A stretch of DNA of 64,000 nt from Rutstroemia sp. NJR-2017a BVV2. Its lineage: Eukaryota > Ascomycota > Leotiomycetes > Helotiales > Rutstroemiaceae. The number at the start of each line of letters is the position of its first letter. Within the stretch, counting starts at the first letter, position 1. The position numbers and the translations under genes were made by a program. The notes beneath the pieces were generated by a model. It saw nothing but the letters and a program-made list of their open reading frames with translations. It ran no database searches and was not told the origin of the DNA. The stretch covers positions 186,001-250,000 of the forward strand of contig NJPS01000034.1 of NCBI GenBank assembly GCA_002946415.1. Direction: 5' to 3'. Positions 22,792 to 33,431 of the stretch are shown here, in pieces.

Positions 22792-25700
22792 ATGGCACCA
22801 ACCCGTTCTTCACGCAAAAGTGGTGCTGACACAGACACATCAATGGTCGATACTTCTGATAGTCTCAAGCAGCTCCCTGTTGATCCTATGGTATGTACCG
22901 CACAGCGCTTTGTAGCGACTGCTTCAGGTGGCTTCCTAGATTCACAGTGCTCGAAGCTCAAGACTTGGATGGCTAACCCACACATCAGGATGTTGATGAG
23001 ACGCCAGACTACACAGAGGATTCTGACACAAATCCAAACACAACAGAGAGCAGTGTTGCTGGCGACCCAATAAACGCAGATGGACGTAGGCGAAGGTCAG
23101 AAGCTACTCAACTGCGCCGGAGTGTTTTTGGAAAGAAACATGATCGCCTGGGCGAATCCAAGGTAGGTCATTCAATGCGGTATAGTTACTGATATGTATG
23201 GGCTAATTGGAGTTGCAAAATTTAGGAGGATGATTCTATTCGACGATTCCGATATCTCCTCGGCTTGACAGATTTATTCAGACATTTTATCGAGACCAAC
23301 CCTAATCCACGCATCCAGGAGATCATGCATGAAATCGACAGACAAAATGAAGAGGCAGAGAAAACGAAGAAAGGAGCAGACAGAAAGGGTGGTGCGGAAA
23401 GACGTAGACGGACCGAAGCAGAGGAAGACGCCGAACTCTTGAAGGACGAGAAATCGGGAGGATCTGCGGAAACAGTTTTCCGGGAGTCGCCAGGGTTCAT
23501 TCAGGGTCAAATGCGTGACTACCAAGTCGCTGGTCTCAATTGGCTTGTTTCGCTCCACGAGAATGGTATCTCAGGTATTCTTGCGGATGAAATGGGTCTA
23601 GGAAAGACTTTACAGACAATCTCATTCCTGGGATACTTGAGGCATATCATGGGTATCACCGGGCCGCACCTTATTACTGTTCCAAAGTCGACGCTGGACA
23701 ACTGGAAAAGAGAATTTGCGAAGTGGACCCCAGAGGTCAATGTTTTGGTGCTCCAAGGAGCTAAGGACGAGCGTAATGCTCTAATTAACGAGCGACTCAT
23801 TGACGAGAAATTCGATGTCTGTATTACGAGTTACGAAATGATTCTAAGGGAGAAGGCACACTTAAAGAAATTTGCTTGGGAGTATATCATCATCGACGAG
23901 GTTTGTTGCAGCCTATTCCTGAAAATGTAAAACTCGTACTGACCCCAATAGGCACACCGCATCAAAAATGAAGAGTCTTCCTTGGCGCAGGTAATTCGTC
24001 TATTCAACTCTCGAAATCGACTTTTGATTACGGGTACACCATTACAAAATAACCTCCATGAGTTATGGGCTCTGCTCAATTTCTTGCTCCCTGATGTTTT
24101 CGGCGATTCTGAAGCATTCGATCAATGGTTCTCGGGTCAGGGAGAAGACCAAGACACCGTCGTTCAACAACTGCATCGTGTCTTGCGTCCGTTCTTGCTC
24201 AGACGTGTTAAGAGTGACGTTGAAAAGAGTTTGTTGCCAAAGAAAGAAATTAACTTGTACATTGGCATGTCAGACATGCAAGTCAAGTGGTACAAGAAAA
24301 TCTTGGAGAAAGATATTGATGCTGTCAACGGGGCTGGTGGTAAGCGTGAGTCAAAGACACGACTTCTGAATATTGTGATGCAACTTCGAAAATGTTGTAA
24401 TCACCCTTATCTCTTCGAGGGCGCTGAACCTGGACCACCTTACACCACTGACGAACATTTGGTATTCAATGCTGGGAAGATGGTCATGCTTGACAGACTC
24501 CTTGTTCGCATGAAGAAAGCCGGAAGTCGAGTCTTGATCTTTTCTCAAATGAGCAGACTTCTCGACATTCTCGAAGATTACTGTGTCTTCCGTGAATACA
24601 AATACTGCCGTATTGATGGTGGAACAGCCCATGAAGATCGTATTCAAGCCATCGATGATTACAACAAGCCTGACAGTGAAAAGTTTGTTTTCCTCTTGAC
24701 AACTCGGGCTGGTGGACTTGGAATCAACTTGACCAGTGCCGACATCGTTGTCTTGTACGACAGTGACTGGAACCCCCAAGCAGATCTCCAGGCTATGGAT
24801 CGAGCCCATCGTATTGGACAAACAAAACAGGTGGTTGTTTATCGATTCGTCACCGAGAATGCAATTGAAGAAAAGGTTTTGGAACGTGCAGCTCAAAAGC
24901 TTCGGCTGGATCAACTGGTCATCCAGCAAGGACGTGCACAGATTGCTGCGAAGGCGGCTGCTAACAAGGATGAATTGCTCAACATGATTCAACACGGAGC
25001 CGAGAAGGTCTTCGCAAGTTCTGGACCGACTGGCGCTCTGGCAGAGAAGGGCGCAGACCTCAATGATGATGATATCGATGAGATTTTGAAGCACGGTGAG
25101 AAGCGTACTGCAGAACTGAACGCTAGATACGAGAAGCTCGGTATCGACGACCTTCAGAAATTCACTTCTGAATCAGCATACGAGTGGAACGGAAAAGATT
25201 TCAGTACCCAAAAGAAGGACATCGGCATAAATTGGATCAATCCTGCCAAGCGTGAGCGTAAAGAACAGTCCTATTCGATGGACAAGTACTACAAAAACGC
25301 ATTGTCAACTGGTGGCCGGGTCGCAGATCCAAAACCCAAAGCGCCAAAGGCGCCCAAGCAAGTCACTGTTCACGACTATCAATTTTTCCCCGGAACATTA
25401 CGAGATTTGCAGGATCGTGAGACCGCTTATCACCGAAAAGAAATTGGATATAAGGTACCATTGCCAGAAGGTCCAGACGAAGAACTTTCGGACCGCGAGG
25501 CCGAACGGAATTTAGATCAGCAGGAGATTGACAACGCTACCCCACTTACAGAGGAAGAGCAGGAGGAGAAACAGCGCCTGTCTCAACAAGGCTTTGCGGA
25601 CTGGAATCGTCGCGATTTCCAACAATTCATCAATGGTTCTGCGAAGTATGGTCGCAAGGATTACAATGGGATTGCAGAGGAAGTTGATAGCAAGACCCCT

Positions 25701-26451
25701 GATGAGGTCAAAGCTTACGCAAAGGTCTTCTGGCAAAGATATACTGAAATTGCTGATTACTCCAAATACATCAGTTTAATCGAAGCTGGCGAAGAGAAGA
25801 CTAGAAAGATAGAGCATCAGCGAAAGATGTTAACGAAAAAGATGGGACAGTATCGAGTACCCTTACAACAACTAAAGATCAACTACTCCGTGTCGACTAC
25901 AAACAAGAAAGTGTACACCGAAGAGGAAGACAGATTCTTGCTCGTTCTTTTGCACAAGTATGGGATTGATAGTGATGGAATCTATGAGCGCATTCGTGAT
26001 GACATTCGGGACAGCCCCCTGTTCCGTTTTGACTGGTTCTTCTTGAGCAGAACTCCTATTGAAATCAGCAGAAGATGCACGACACTCCTGACCACCGTCG
26101 CTAGAGAATTTGACGAGCCGGCTGCAGCTAAACCTGCAAACGGTACCACGAACGGGAAGGCGAAGAGAGATATCGACGATGATGAAAATGATGAGGACAG
26201 CGTATTGGGATTGGCACCAGCGAAGAAGAAGTCTAAAAATGGTGTCAAGGTATGCTTTTCGCTGCAAGTATTTTGTCACACGTGCTAACAATGTTCTTTA
26301 GAACAAAGCTCTCGATACCGTCAAGTCTACTGCTGGAAGCAAAGCTACATCTGCAGCGCCATCTTCAAGAGCTTCGAGCGTTGCATCGAAGGATGCCAGC
26401 CCTGCACCTGCCTCCGCTTCAAAGAGCAAGCCCAAGGGCCGGAAAAGGTAG
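22792..26451 (+). CDS. ISWI-family chromatin-remodelling ATPase (five exons, 1131 aa)
   Basis: Exons are 22792-22890, 22989-23162, 23226-23900, 23952-26249 and 26302-26451; introns are 98, 63, 51 and 52 nt, all phase 0. Order of parts: acidic/Ser-Thr N-terminus; SNF2 ATPase with Walker A DEMGLGKT (~residues 212-219) and DEAH (~315-318); helicase C lobe with [19 protein letters not shown] and DRAHRIGQ; then HAND-SANT-SLIDE ([20 protein letters not shown] is [23 protein letters not shown] is SLIDE); and a Ser/Ala/Lys-rich tail. This order and length are diagnostic of ISW1/ISW2 proteins, which slide nucleosomes in the nucleus. Intron 3 falls between Glu and Ala of the DEAH box. ATG 22792 is chosen because the upstream in-frame sequence offers no earlier ATG. 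ISW1 versus ISW2 orthology cannot be settled by eye. Confidence 0.95.
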
Positions 26452-27115
26452 ATGACCCATGTTAAAGAGTGGCCGTACCTGTTTTTACTACGAAGGAATT
26501 TACTATATTATCTGTACCGATCAAAAGAGGCGTCAATGGTTTTCACCGGTGTTGTGATCAGATAGGTATTCTAGATGGCTTGTTTGGGAGAAGGAAGGAT
26601 GGTACTGTGAGTTGAATGAATCAAGGAAGACAAATAAAAAAGGAATAATTTTATGTAACTGGTTAGTCACAACATTACAATGGAATGCAAGATATCTCCC
26701 ACATTTCTCCAGTGACGTAGACTCCAATCTTTTTGGGAAATGCCACCTTGGTGTTCCCCCTTTGTGTCCGAAGGTTAGACCTGGCACACGTGATCCATGA
26801 GGAAACTTTTTCATTTTTGGGGCCGAAAACCCCACCAACGAGCTAGCTCAAACACTGAAATTCATAAATCTTTACCACTAAGTATTAGAGCTGACTTTGA
26901 TATCTGCAGGCTAGGTTTGAGACGAAAAGTTTTGGGGAAGTAGGGTAAGTAAAGGCGTCAATGGGGTCAGCCGGGACGGCCTAGCATCCCCATAATGCCC
27001 CTGATGAAAGTACTAACATCACATTTTCAGGATTTCAATCTTGCATAAATCCAAACAAAAGCACCTCCTCAAAATTTCGCCTTTGAAATATCAATTCCAC
27101 ACAAAAGAACGAAAC
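26452..27115. other. Spacer between ISWI and URA4 genes
   Basis: About 660 nt between two plus-strand genes, holding the ISWI 3' UTR and the URA4 promoter. The in-frame ATG at 27041 upstream of the chosen URA4 start is probably 5' UTR, since the extra 25 residues do not resemble dihydroorotase. Nothing else is visible. Confidence 0.45.
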
Positions 27116-28543
27116 ATGTCTCTAACCCAATTTGACGGGCTAGAACTTCCAGCTGCGGCTGACTTCCACGTCCATCTTCGTGATGGAGCTATGATGGAGA
27201 CGGTCGTCCCCACTATTCGACAAGGTGGAGTGAACACCGTGAGTTCTCGAGTTCTTATGATCGAATTGTTGAAGTCCTGCTAAAAGAAAGTCCTAGGTTT
27301 ATGTGATGCCGAATCTGGTTCCTCCCATCACAACGGTTGAGGCTGCTTTGGCGTATAAAGCTCGACTTCAGGCGATCGATTCTACTGTTAAGTATCTTAT
27401 GACGCTTTATCTTCATAAGGATATCACGCCGGAGGTTGTGAGAGAGGCGAAGAAGGCGGGGATTGTGGGGATCAAAAGTTACCCTGCTGGTGAGTAACCT
27501 CTTACGCCGTTTGTTATGACCCTGCGATCATCTACACCTGGCTCGATTCCTCTCCCTCTTTCCTGATCCGTATCCAAGCCTATTCAAGAACGCCATGACT
27601 CTAACCTAAACACTAGGCGTAACAACAAATTCCAGCTCCGGAGTTCTCTCCTATGAGCCCTTCTATCCTGTCTTCGAAGCTATGCAAGAATGTGGACTGG
27701 TCCTGAACTTGCACGGAGAGTGTCCTTCTGATAAGAATATCACTATTCTTAACGCCGAAGCGAGCTTCTTGCCTACGTTGAAGAGTCTACATGAGAAGTT
27801 CCCAAAGTATGTCTTCTGGTGGGCAAAATCGTTGAACTCAAGCTGACCATAGATAACAATAGACTCAAGATTGTATTGGAGCACTGCACCACCGCAGCAG
27901 CTGTTGAGACGGTCAAGGAGTGCGGCCCTAATGTTGTGGGAACTGTAAGTTGATATTCGTTCACCACAAAAGGAAGTTTTGCTAACGAATCAAACTACAG
28001 ATCACAGCCCACCACCTCTTCCTAACGTAAGTCCTCCTTTTCTCTCCCTCCCCTCCCCAACCCACCACTAATCCCCCACCCTCTAGAATCGACCAATGGG
28101 CCGACGACCCCTTCTCCTACTGCAAGCCCGTCGCCAAACTCCCCTCGGACCGGCTCTCCCTCCTACACACCTCTCTCTCACGCTCCCCCAAATTCTTCCT
28201 CGGCACCGACTCCGCTCCGCACGATCTCTCGTCGAAGAAAGGCGGCGTGGGCAAAACCGCCGCGGGCGTGTTCACGCAGCCGTATGCCGTTGCGCTGGTC
28301 CTGACTGCTTGGGAACAAGCTATTGCTTCGGGGCTGATTGCCGAGGGGGATGTCAGCAAGGAGGCGTTGTTGGGGTTTTTGGGAGAGTTTGGGAGGGAGT
28401 TTTATGGTTTGGAGGGAAGCGGTGAGGAGAAGATTGTGTTGAGGAGGAAGGGTGAGGTGGTTAAGGAGAGTTTTAAGGGGGAGGGGGTGGAGGTTGTGCC
28501 GTTTTGGAGGGGGAAGGAGATTTGGAGTGTGGAGTGGAAGTAG
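27116..28543 (+). CDS. URA4: Dihydroorotase (pyrimidine biosynthesis), six exons, 356 aa
   Basis: Exons are 27116-27238, 27297-27489, 27617-27806, 27863-27944, 28001-28026 and 28087-28543. Introns are 58, 127, 56, 56 and 60 nt, including one exon of only 26 nt. The enzyme cyclises N-carbamoyl-aspartate to dihydroorotate in de novo UMP synthesis, in the cytosol. Visible active-site parts are the metal-binding HVH (H18, H20) in FHVHLRDG, the carbamylated lysine K101 in GIKSYPAG, histidines in LNLHGE and LEHCTT, HHLF, and GTDSAPH (244-250) with catalytic D246. Length and motifs fit the class II, E. coli PyrC-like, monofunctional enzymes used by fungi. The start was chosen at MSLTQFDG, which immediately precedes the conserved barrel. 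The last exon switches from C-rich to G-rich codon third positions half way, an oddity of composition only. Confidence 0.95.
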
Positions 28544-28958
28544 CATGAAGTAAGTGAGGGGTATGAGAGTCGCATAGTTGATGGCATATAGCAATACAAT
28601 TTTAGGCACTAAGTAGATAAGTTTTGGATTGCTAGAGTATTTGAAAAGCACCTGCATGTGGAAAATTTGATCAGTGACTCATGTTGTCTATGTTGTTATT
28701 CTACGCCGTATAGCCAAGCAAGATTGTTCCTTAGTCCAAATTCTATGTAACAGCGCCTCTCCTTCCTGTAATCATAAATGCATAACATCAAATCAAGACT
28801 TGCTGAATTCACCTTACACCCACCCCACCACACTCCCGCTCACCAGCCCAACCATATATGCCATGCACCTATTCTAGAAAGCTCATTTTATTCATGTTCA
28901 CATAACACCACATCATAACATCTTAAAATTTCTTAAATCCAGACAGCAAGAACCGGGA
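28544..28958. other. Convergent spacer between URA4 and OSH3 3' ends
   Basis: About 415 nt between two genes ending towards each other. It holds both 3' UTRs; no gene or clear hairpin is seen. Confidence 0.4.
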
Positions 28959-31900
28959 TCAAACGGCAAAGACATCCTCCACCGACTTCCACGTTCCTTT
29001 CTCCCTCTCTTCCCAATACCCATCCTTCCCACCCTTCAACTTCCACACTTCTTCGCCGTCCTCTTCCGCCCCACCCTCCGCCCTTACAAACCATTTCGGT
29101 TTCCAGGATTCCCCTCTCTCCTCCATCTGCCTCCTCCTCACTCTTTGCGCCTCCTCCAATTTCGCCTTCCAGTCCTCCGCCTGGTCCAAATCGCCTCCCT
29201 CCGCATACCTCTGATCCGGTCTTAGACGACTATCAGTCTTTGGTAACTTCCCCTTTTCAATATCCGTGATCTCGTTAAGGTTCGCCGCAAAGGTAGTAAG
29301 TCCGTAACGATTAGGCGCGTCATCGACTAGATCACCGACACGCCAGATTTCGTTTCCTGATGATTTTCCAGATTCGAGAAGACGGAGCGAAGTAGTCCAG
29401 GTGCCCTGAAGAGTTACGCCTGTTTGTCTTCCTTCGGGGTCATAGGCGTCTACTTGGACGTCCTCGCTACGACCACCGAACATTCCCTTTTGTTTGAATT
29501 CGACAATGGCTTTGGCACCGGTGGTTTCATTGGTGATGGTCATGTTGCCAACTGGCTCCACATATTTCTCACCCATGACAACGTTGCGTAAGAAGACCGT
29601 CGCCACGTTCCAAGTATAGCGTTCTTCAGAGCCGTCTGGGATTCGGAGAACCATGCGGATGCGGCCCTCAGTTATGAGCTCCGCACTTTTACCCCAGAAT
29701 TTCTGCGTCGGTGCTGGAGATTGACCGATCGACCACTTGGCGGAGTCGGCTTGGCAGGCCATGCGGACAGGTCTATGGGAGACTTTTTCGACTAGAAGAC
29801 GGAATCCGCCGGGGACTTCTTGCTCACTGCGAACAAGCTCATAAGTTTCTCCCAACATTGGATTGAAAGGTTTACGTATTGCGCGCTCTTTAGCTCGACT
29901 GTTACTGAATTGTGAAACAGCGAACGCTGCTACATATAGAAGCCTCTTTGTAGGGTCGTTCTGATCAGCTGCGGTGTTGAGGAGATCGCAGTACTCGAGT
30001 ATTTCAGCTGAGCGTTGTAGCAATGACAACGGTTCGTTCGCGGAAACTGGCATACTGATAGTGCTTAGATCTTTACCCACATTCTTCCTCAGGAAACCAA
30101 TCAGACTGGGAGGCATAACTGTTGCTGCTGGTATAACATTTCGTCGTTTTGGTGCAACCTTTATTGGTAAAGGTTCCAAAGTCTTTGGTTTAACAGGGAA
30201 AAGGGCCGCTGCACCGTTCACATGCTCAAACTCTTCACTTCCGCCGCTAGAAGACGTAGAAGCATTATCTCCGTCTTTGTCTTCCTCTGTTTCAGATGAT
30301 TGGGTGCCTTCCTCACTTCTGCGACCAATTATCATGACCTGAGGATGATCAGCGTCACCAGCCTCCGCATCATAGAATTCACCCGTCGAAGCTGATTCAA
30401 CACTATGCATAGACATTGCGGACATAGGTACAGTATTTGCCGCCCGCCGGCGCTTGCTGCTGGCTATGAGAGATTGAAAATCTGAAAGTACTGCATCGAG
30501 ATCGTTCAATAAGGATGTACAGTGATCGTGCATACTCTGCTCTTCATGTGACCGCCTCGGCTTGCGAGTATCGGTACCCTGTGCGCCAACCGAAGACGCT
30601 GTAGCGGGCGCCGGAATCGCAAGTTGTGAAGCCATACTACTTCGTATACCAGATGGTGTATTAGGAGTTGGTGTGCTCGGTTTTCGTTTCCAGAAAGGCC
30701 TCTTTTCGCTGGTCTGAGGAGGAAAGTAATCACCACCTTCTTCCGTTGGCTGGCCACTAGATGACGATGGACGAGGTAATGATGACTGCCTGGTATTCTG
30801 TAATGCAGTGTCTTTCGAGAGCCGACGCACTGCATCTCGGGTCCCAACGATCCTACTAACCAAACTTTCAACCTGTGCCCACTCATGCTCCTCTTCTTTA
30901 CTTGAAGCGCTGTGAAGCCCGGTGGTTTTGACCTTCAAACCTTTGTCTTGTGTAGGTGCTGCCTCGTTATCTACTCCTCTGGCGCTATTGCTGGCCTTTT
31001 CCAACGCTGTAGTCCACTCTTCAAAGTCTTTTGCATTGTTCGCCTTCAGATGCCAAATTTCCGCTCCCGAGTCGATGTTGATTTCTCTTCGTCTCTCATC
31101 TGCAGCGATAGCAGCCAAACTGAGCGGAATAGCTCCTCGTAATGCCGATGAATTGCGACTGTAATAGTATGAAAGCGTGCATGTCGCAAAGTCCAGTGAA
31201 AAGAATCTCCTAGCATAGCCCTGTCCTCGCTTCCTCCTTCTTTTTTGTAGCACACCGACATGGTAACTTGGGAATCCGTTTTCACTATCCGGTCTGCTCA
31301 TCCCAGAACCCCTGCTAGCATTCCTTGCCATTGCCAAATTGCTAGTTAGACTTTCCACAGAATCCGAGGCCGAAGTAGCAAGCTTTGGACTTGAGTTCTT
31401 TGCGCTGTTCGATCCTGGGCCATGCAAACTACCCTGTAACTTTTGTAGATGCGTCGAGTGCGGGGGCGCATTCGAAGGATATGTAAGAAGGACGAAAGTA
31501 GCGGTCTTCGATATCTGTTTCGAAAATGTGTTATCGAACACCAATCCATACATCCCTCCATGACCCGATGGCACCGCAAAGGTGCCCATGAAAACCTTGT
31601 CCGCCTCGCATTTTCCATGCCATTCGACCACTATGAAGCCCTTTGCCCTTAGCTGCTCCTGTGCGGTGGAAGAATCGTTTCGAGAGTCGGCAGAGGGAGG
31701 TTGGAGAGAATGAACGGCATCGTCGAAATTCGGGTTTCGCGGGGTCGAAGCGCTGCTTGCTGCTGATCCGGTTCCAGGATGCTTGACAATGCCAAAGTTT
31801 CTAATCAAGTCAATGAACTGCGTTGAGAGCAATGGTGAGGGTTATCATACATGGACTTTTTGTGCGGCTGAACACTCCACGAAATTGTATGTCTCTCCTC

Positions 31901-32019
31901 CACCCTAACCCAACGTACAATATACGACTGGCGATCCCGGTTAGCTTCCCATTTGGGCGGTATACCGTTGTTGCAAAACACACCTTGCTATGAATTTCTA
32001 ATTGCTCCAAGCCCGCCAT
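28959..32019 (-). CDS. OSH3: Oxysterol-binding protein, Osh3 type (GOLD-PH-FFAT-ORD), three exons, 984 aa
   Basis: The simple open frame begins at 31832, but two small upstream exons are needed: exon 1 32019-31984 (MAGLEQLEIHSK), exon 2 31927-31851 (SYIVRWVRVEE...), exon 3 31800-28959. Introns are 56 and 50 nt. The join at 31851/31800 makes KKSINFGIVKHPG, the conserved Osh3 GOLD-domain sequence. Next come a PH domain (~residues 222-320, GVLQKRRRKRGQGYARRFF to EEWTTALEKA), a long Ser-rich linker, an FFAT-like EFYDAEA (~505) for binding ER VAP proteins, and the OSBP-related domain with the variant signature EKVSHRP (EQVSHHP in most relatives) near the middle. Osh3 moves phosphoinositide/sterol-type lipids at ER-plasma membrane contacts. 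Convergent with URA4. Confidence 0.93.
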
Positions 32020-33431
32020 TGTTTCCTGCGTCGACTATCCTTTTGTTGATTCGTTCATACAAAATTCCGGGGAAGGGAACAAGATGTTCTGCTCTGCTCG
32101 GAAGGGGTGGCAGAAAGAGACCATGCGATTCCACGAGTTTAAAGTGCAAGATGGAGAATGTGGAGAAAGGGATCCAAGAATCGATTGAAATGCGCAGTCC
32201 AGGTTTTCTTTACCTTTCATTCGCGAAAATGCAAGAACACGTACTCCAAGATGCTGCAGGTAAACAATGGAATAATCAAGACTCAAGATAATCAAGACTC
32301 AAGAGGCTTAATACAGTTTTTGAAGTCCGCGTATTGCTGTAAGTGTGCACCCCGTAGGACTAAAATTCACTCGGCGTCAGAGGCCTAGGCAGATTGGTTT
32401 CTCGTACGTCCGTATAGGTTTACCTGACCGTACTTCTATACGCCGAAGTACGAGCAACGCGTCCAGGATCAGCACCTAGTATAAGGGCATAAGGTTATGA
32501 GTACAGCAGTAGAAGTGGATGGCTGGAGGTCAAGCACAGGGCAATCCCTTGTGGCCCAGCAATACTCGTTACTGTCCTTCCTACGAAGTATGGCCTCCTG
32601 TAATGGGGGCGGAGTGTCAAACAATGTCAATGCACTTTTGGAAATGTTTGGAAAATGGTTCTAGAGCAAAGGGATGAAAGGACAGAGAGAGTGTGTCAGA
32701 ACGATATAAAGGCCACAAAGGACAACGGTTGACAGCCAACAAAACTTACCGGTTGTACCGGCACTTGCATACCTCTTACTCTTAGCATGCATCATCAACA
32801 ACAAAAAACAGTTACGTTTTATTCGGCCTACTTTACCAGCAGACCAGCCCGGCATCTAGTAAGCAAAACTAAACTATTTTGGCACGTTAAATCCGCCAAC
32901 TTGCTCAGCCTTGCCGTGCCGTTTGACGTGGGATCGTCGCATCGCAACAACGTTCTCCTCCACCAGTCCATCCCTACCAACCAATCCATGGTTATCTGTT
33001 GGACCATCCCGGAGCCTGTTGTGTGTTGTGAAACGAACGTAAGATATTACTGATGACTGGGATCAGGATTACATTATCTGACCTGTATCATAAAGTCAAT
33101 CGGAAGGATCTAGCACAGTTGGGACGGAGGCATCCATCGATGATCGCTAAAGTTGGTACTTTACGGTGACAGGTAAGCAGAAAGGCAGAATCAATTATTT
33201 TTGAATTTTGAATTAAGTGCCCCTTGAACTTGGCTGGAATATCCATCCATAGGAGGCGCAAAGGCTAAATCGATAAATGGTACTCCTGTCCAATGTAATA
33301 ACACCTTCGAAGTGCTCGAGTTTGAGGCACCCCTTAAAAACTTTTGTTACATGCTGTAAAAAGCGCCCATAGCATATTTACCATTATCTCACTCCAGTCT
33401 CGACTCTCGACCCAATGCAACCCATTTATCA
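32020..33431. other. 1.4-kb spacer between OSH3 and SPT6
   Basis: Contains the OSH3 promoter and SPT6 3' UTR. An imperfect inverted repeat is at 32401-32454 and a TACGAAGTA 9-mer at 32582-32590. Plus-strand frames here are short and not protein-like. Confidence 0.45.
32401..32454. repeat. Imperfect inverted repeat
   Basis: The left arm CTCGTACGTCCGTATAG (32401-32417) pairs with the right arm ending GCCGAAGTACGAG (32436-32454) with one small internal loop; the spacer is 18 nt. It could form a hairpin. No target-site duplication or longer element was recognised around it. Confidence 0.45.
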
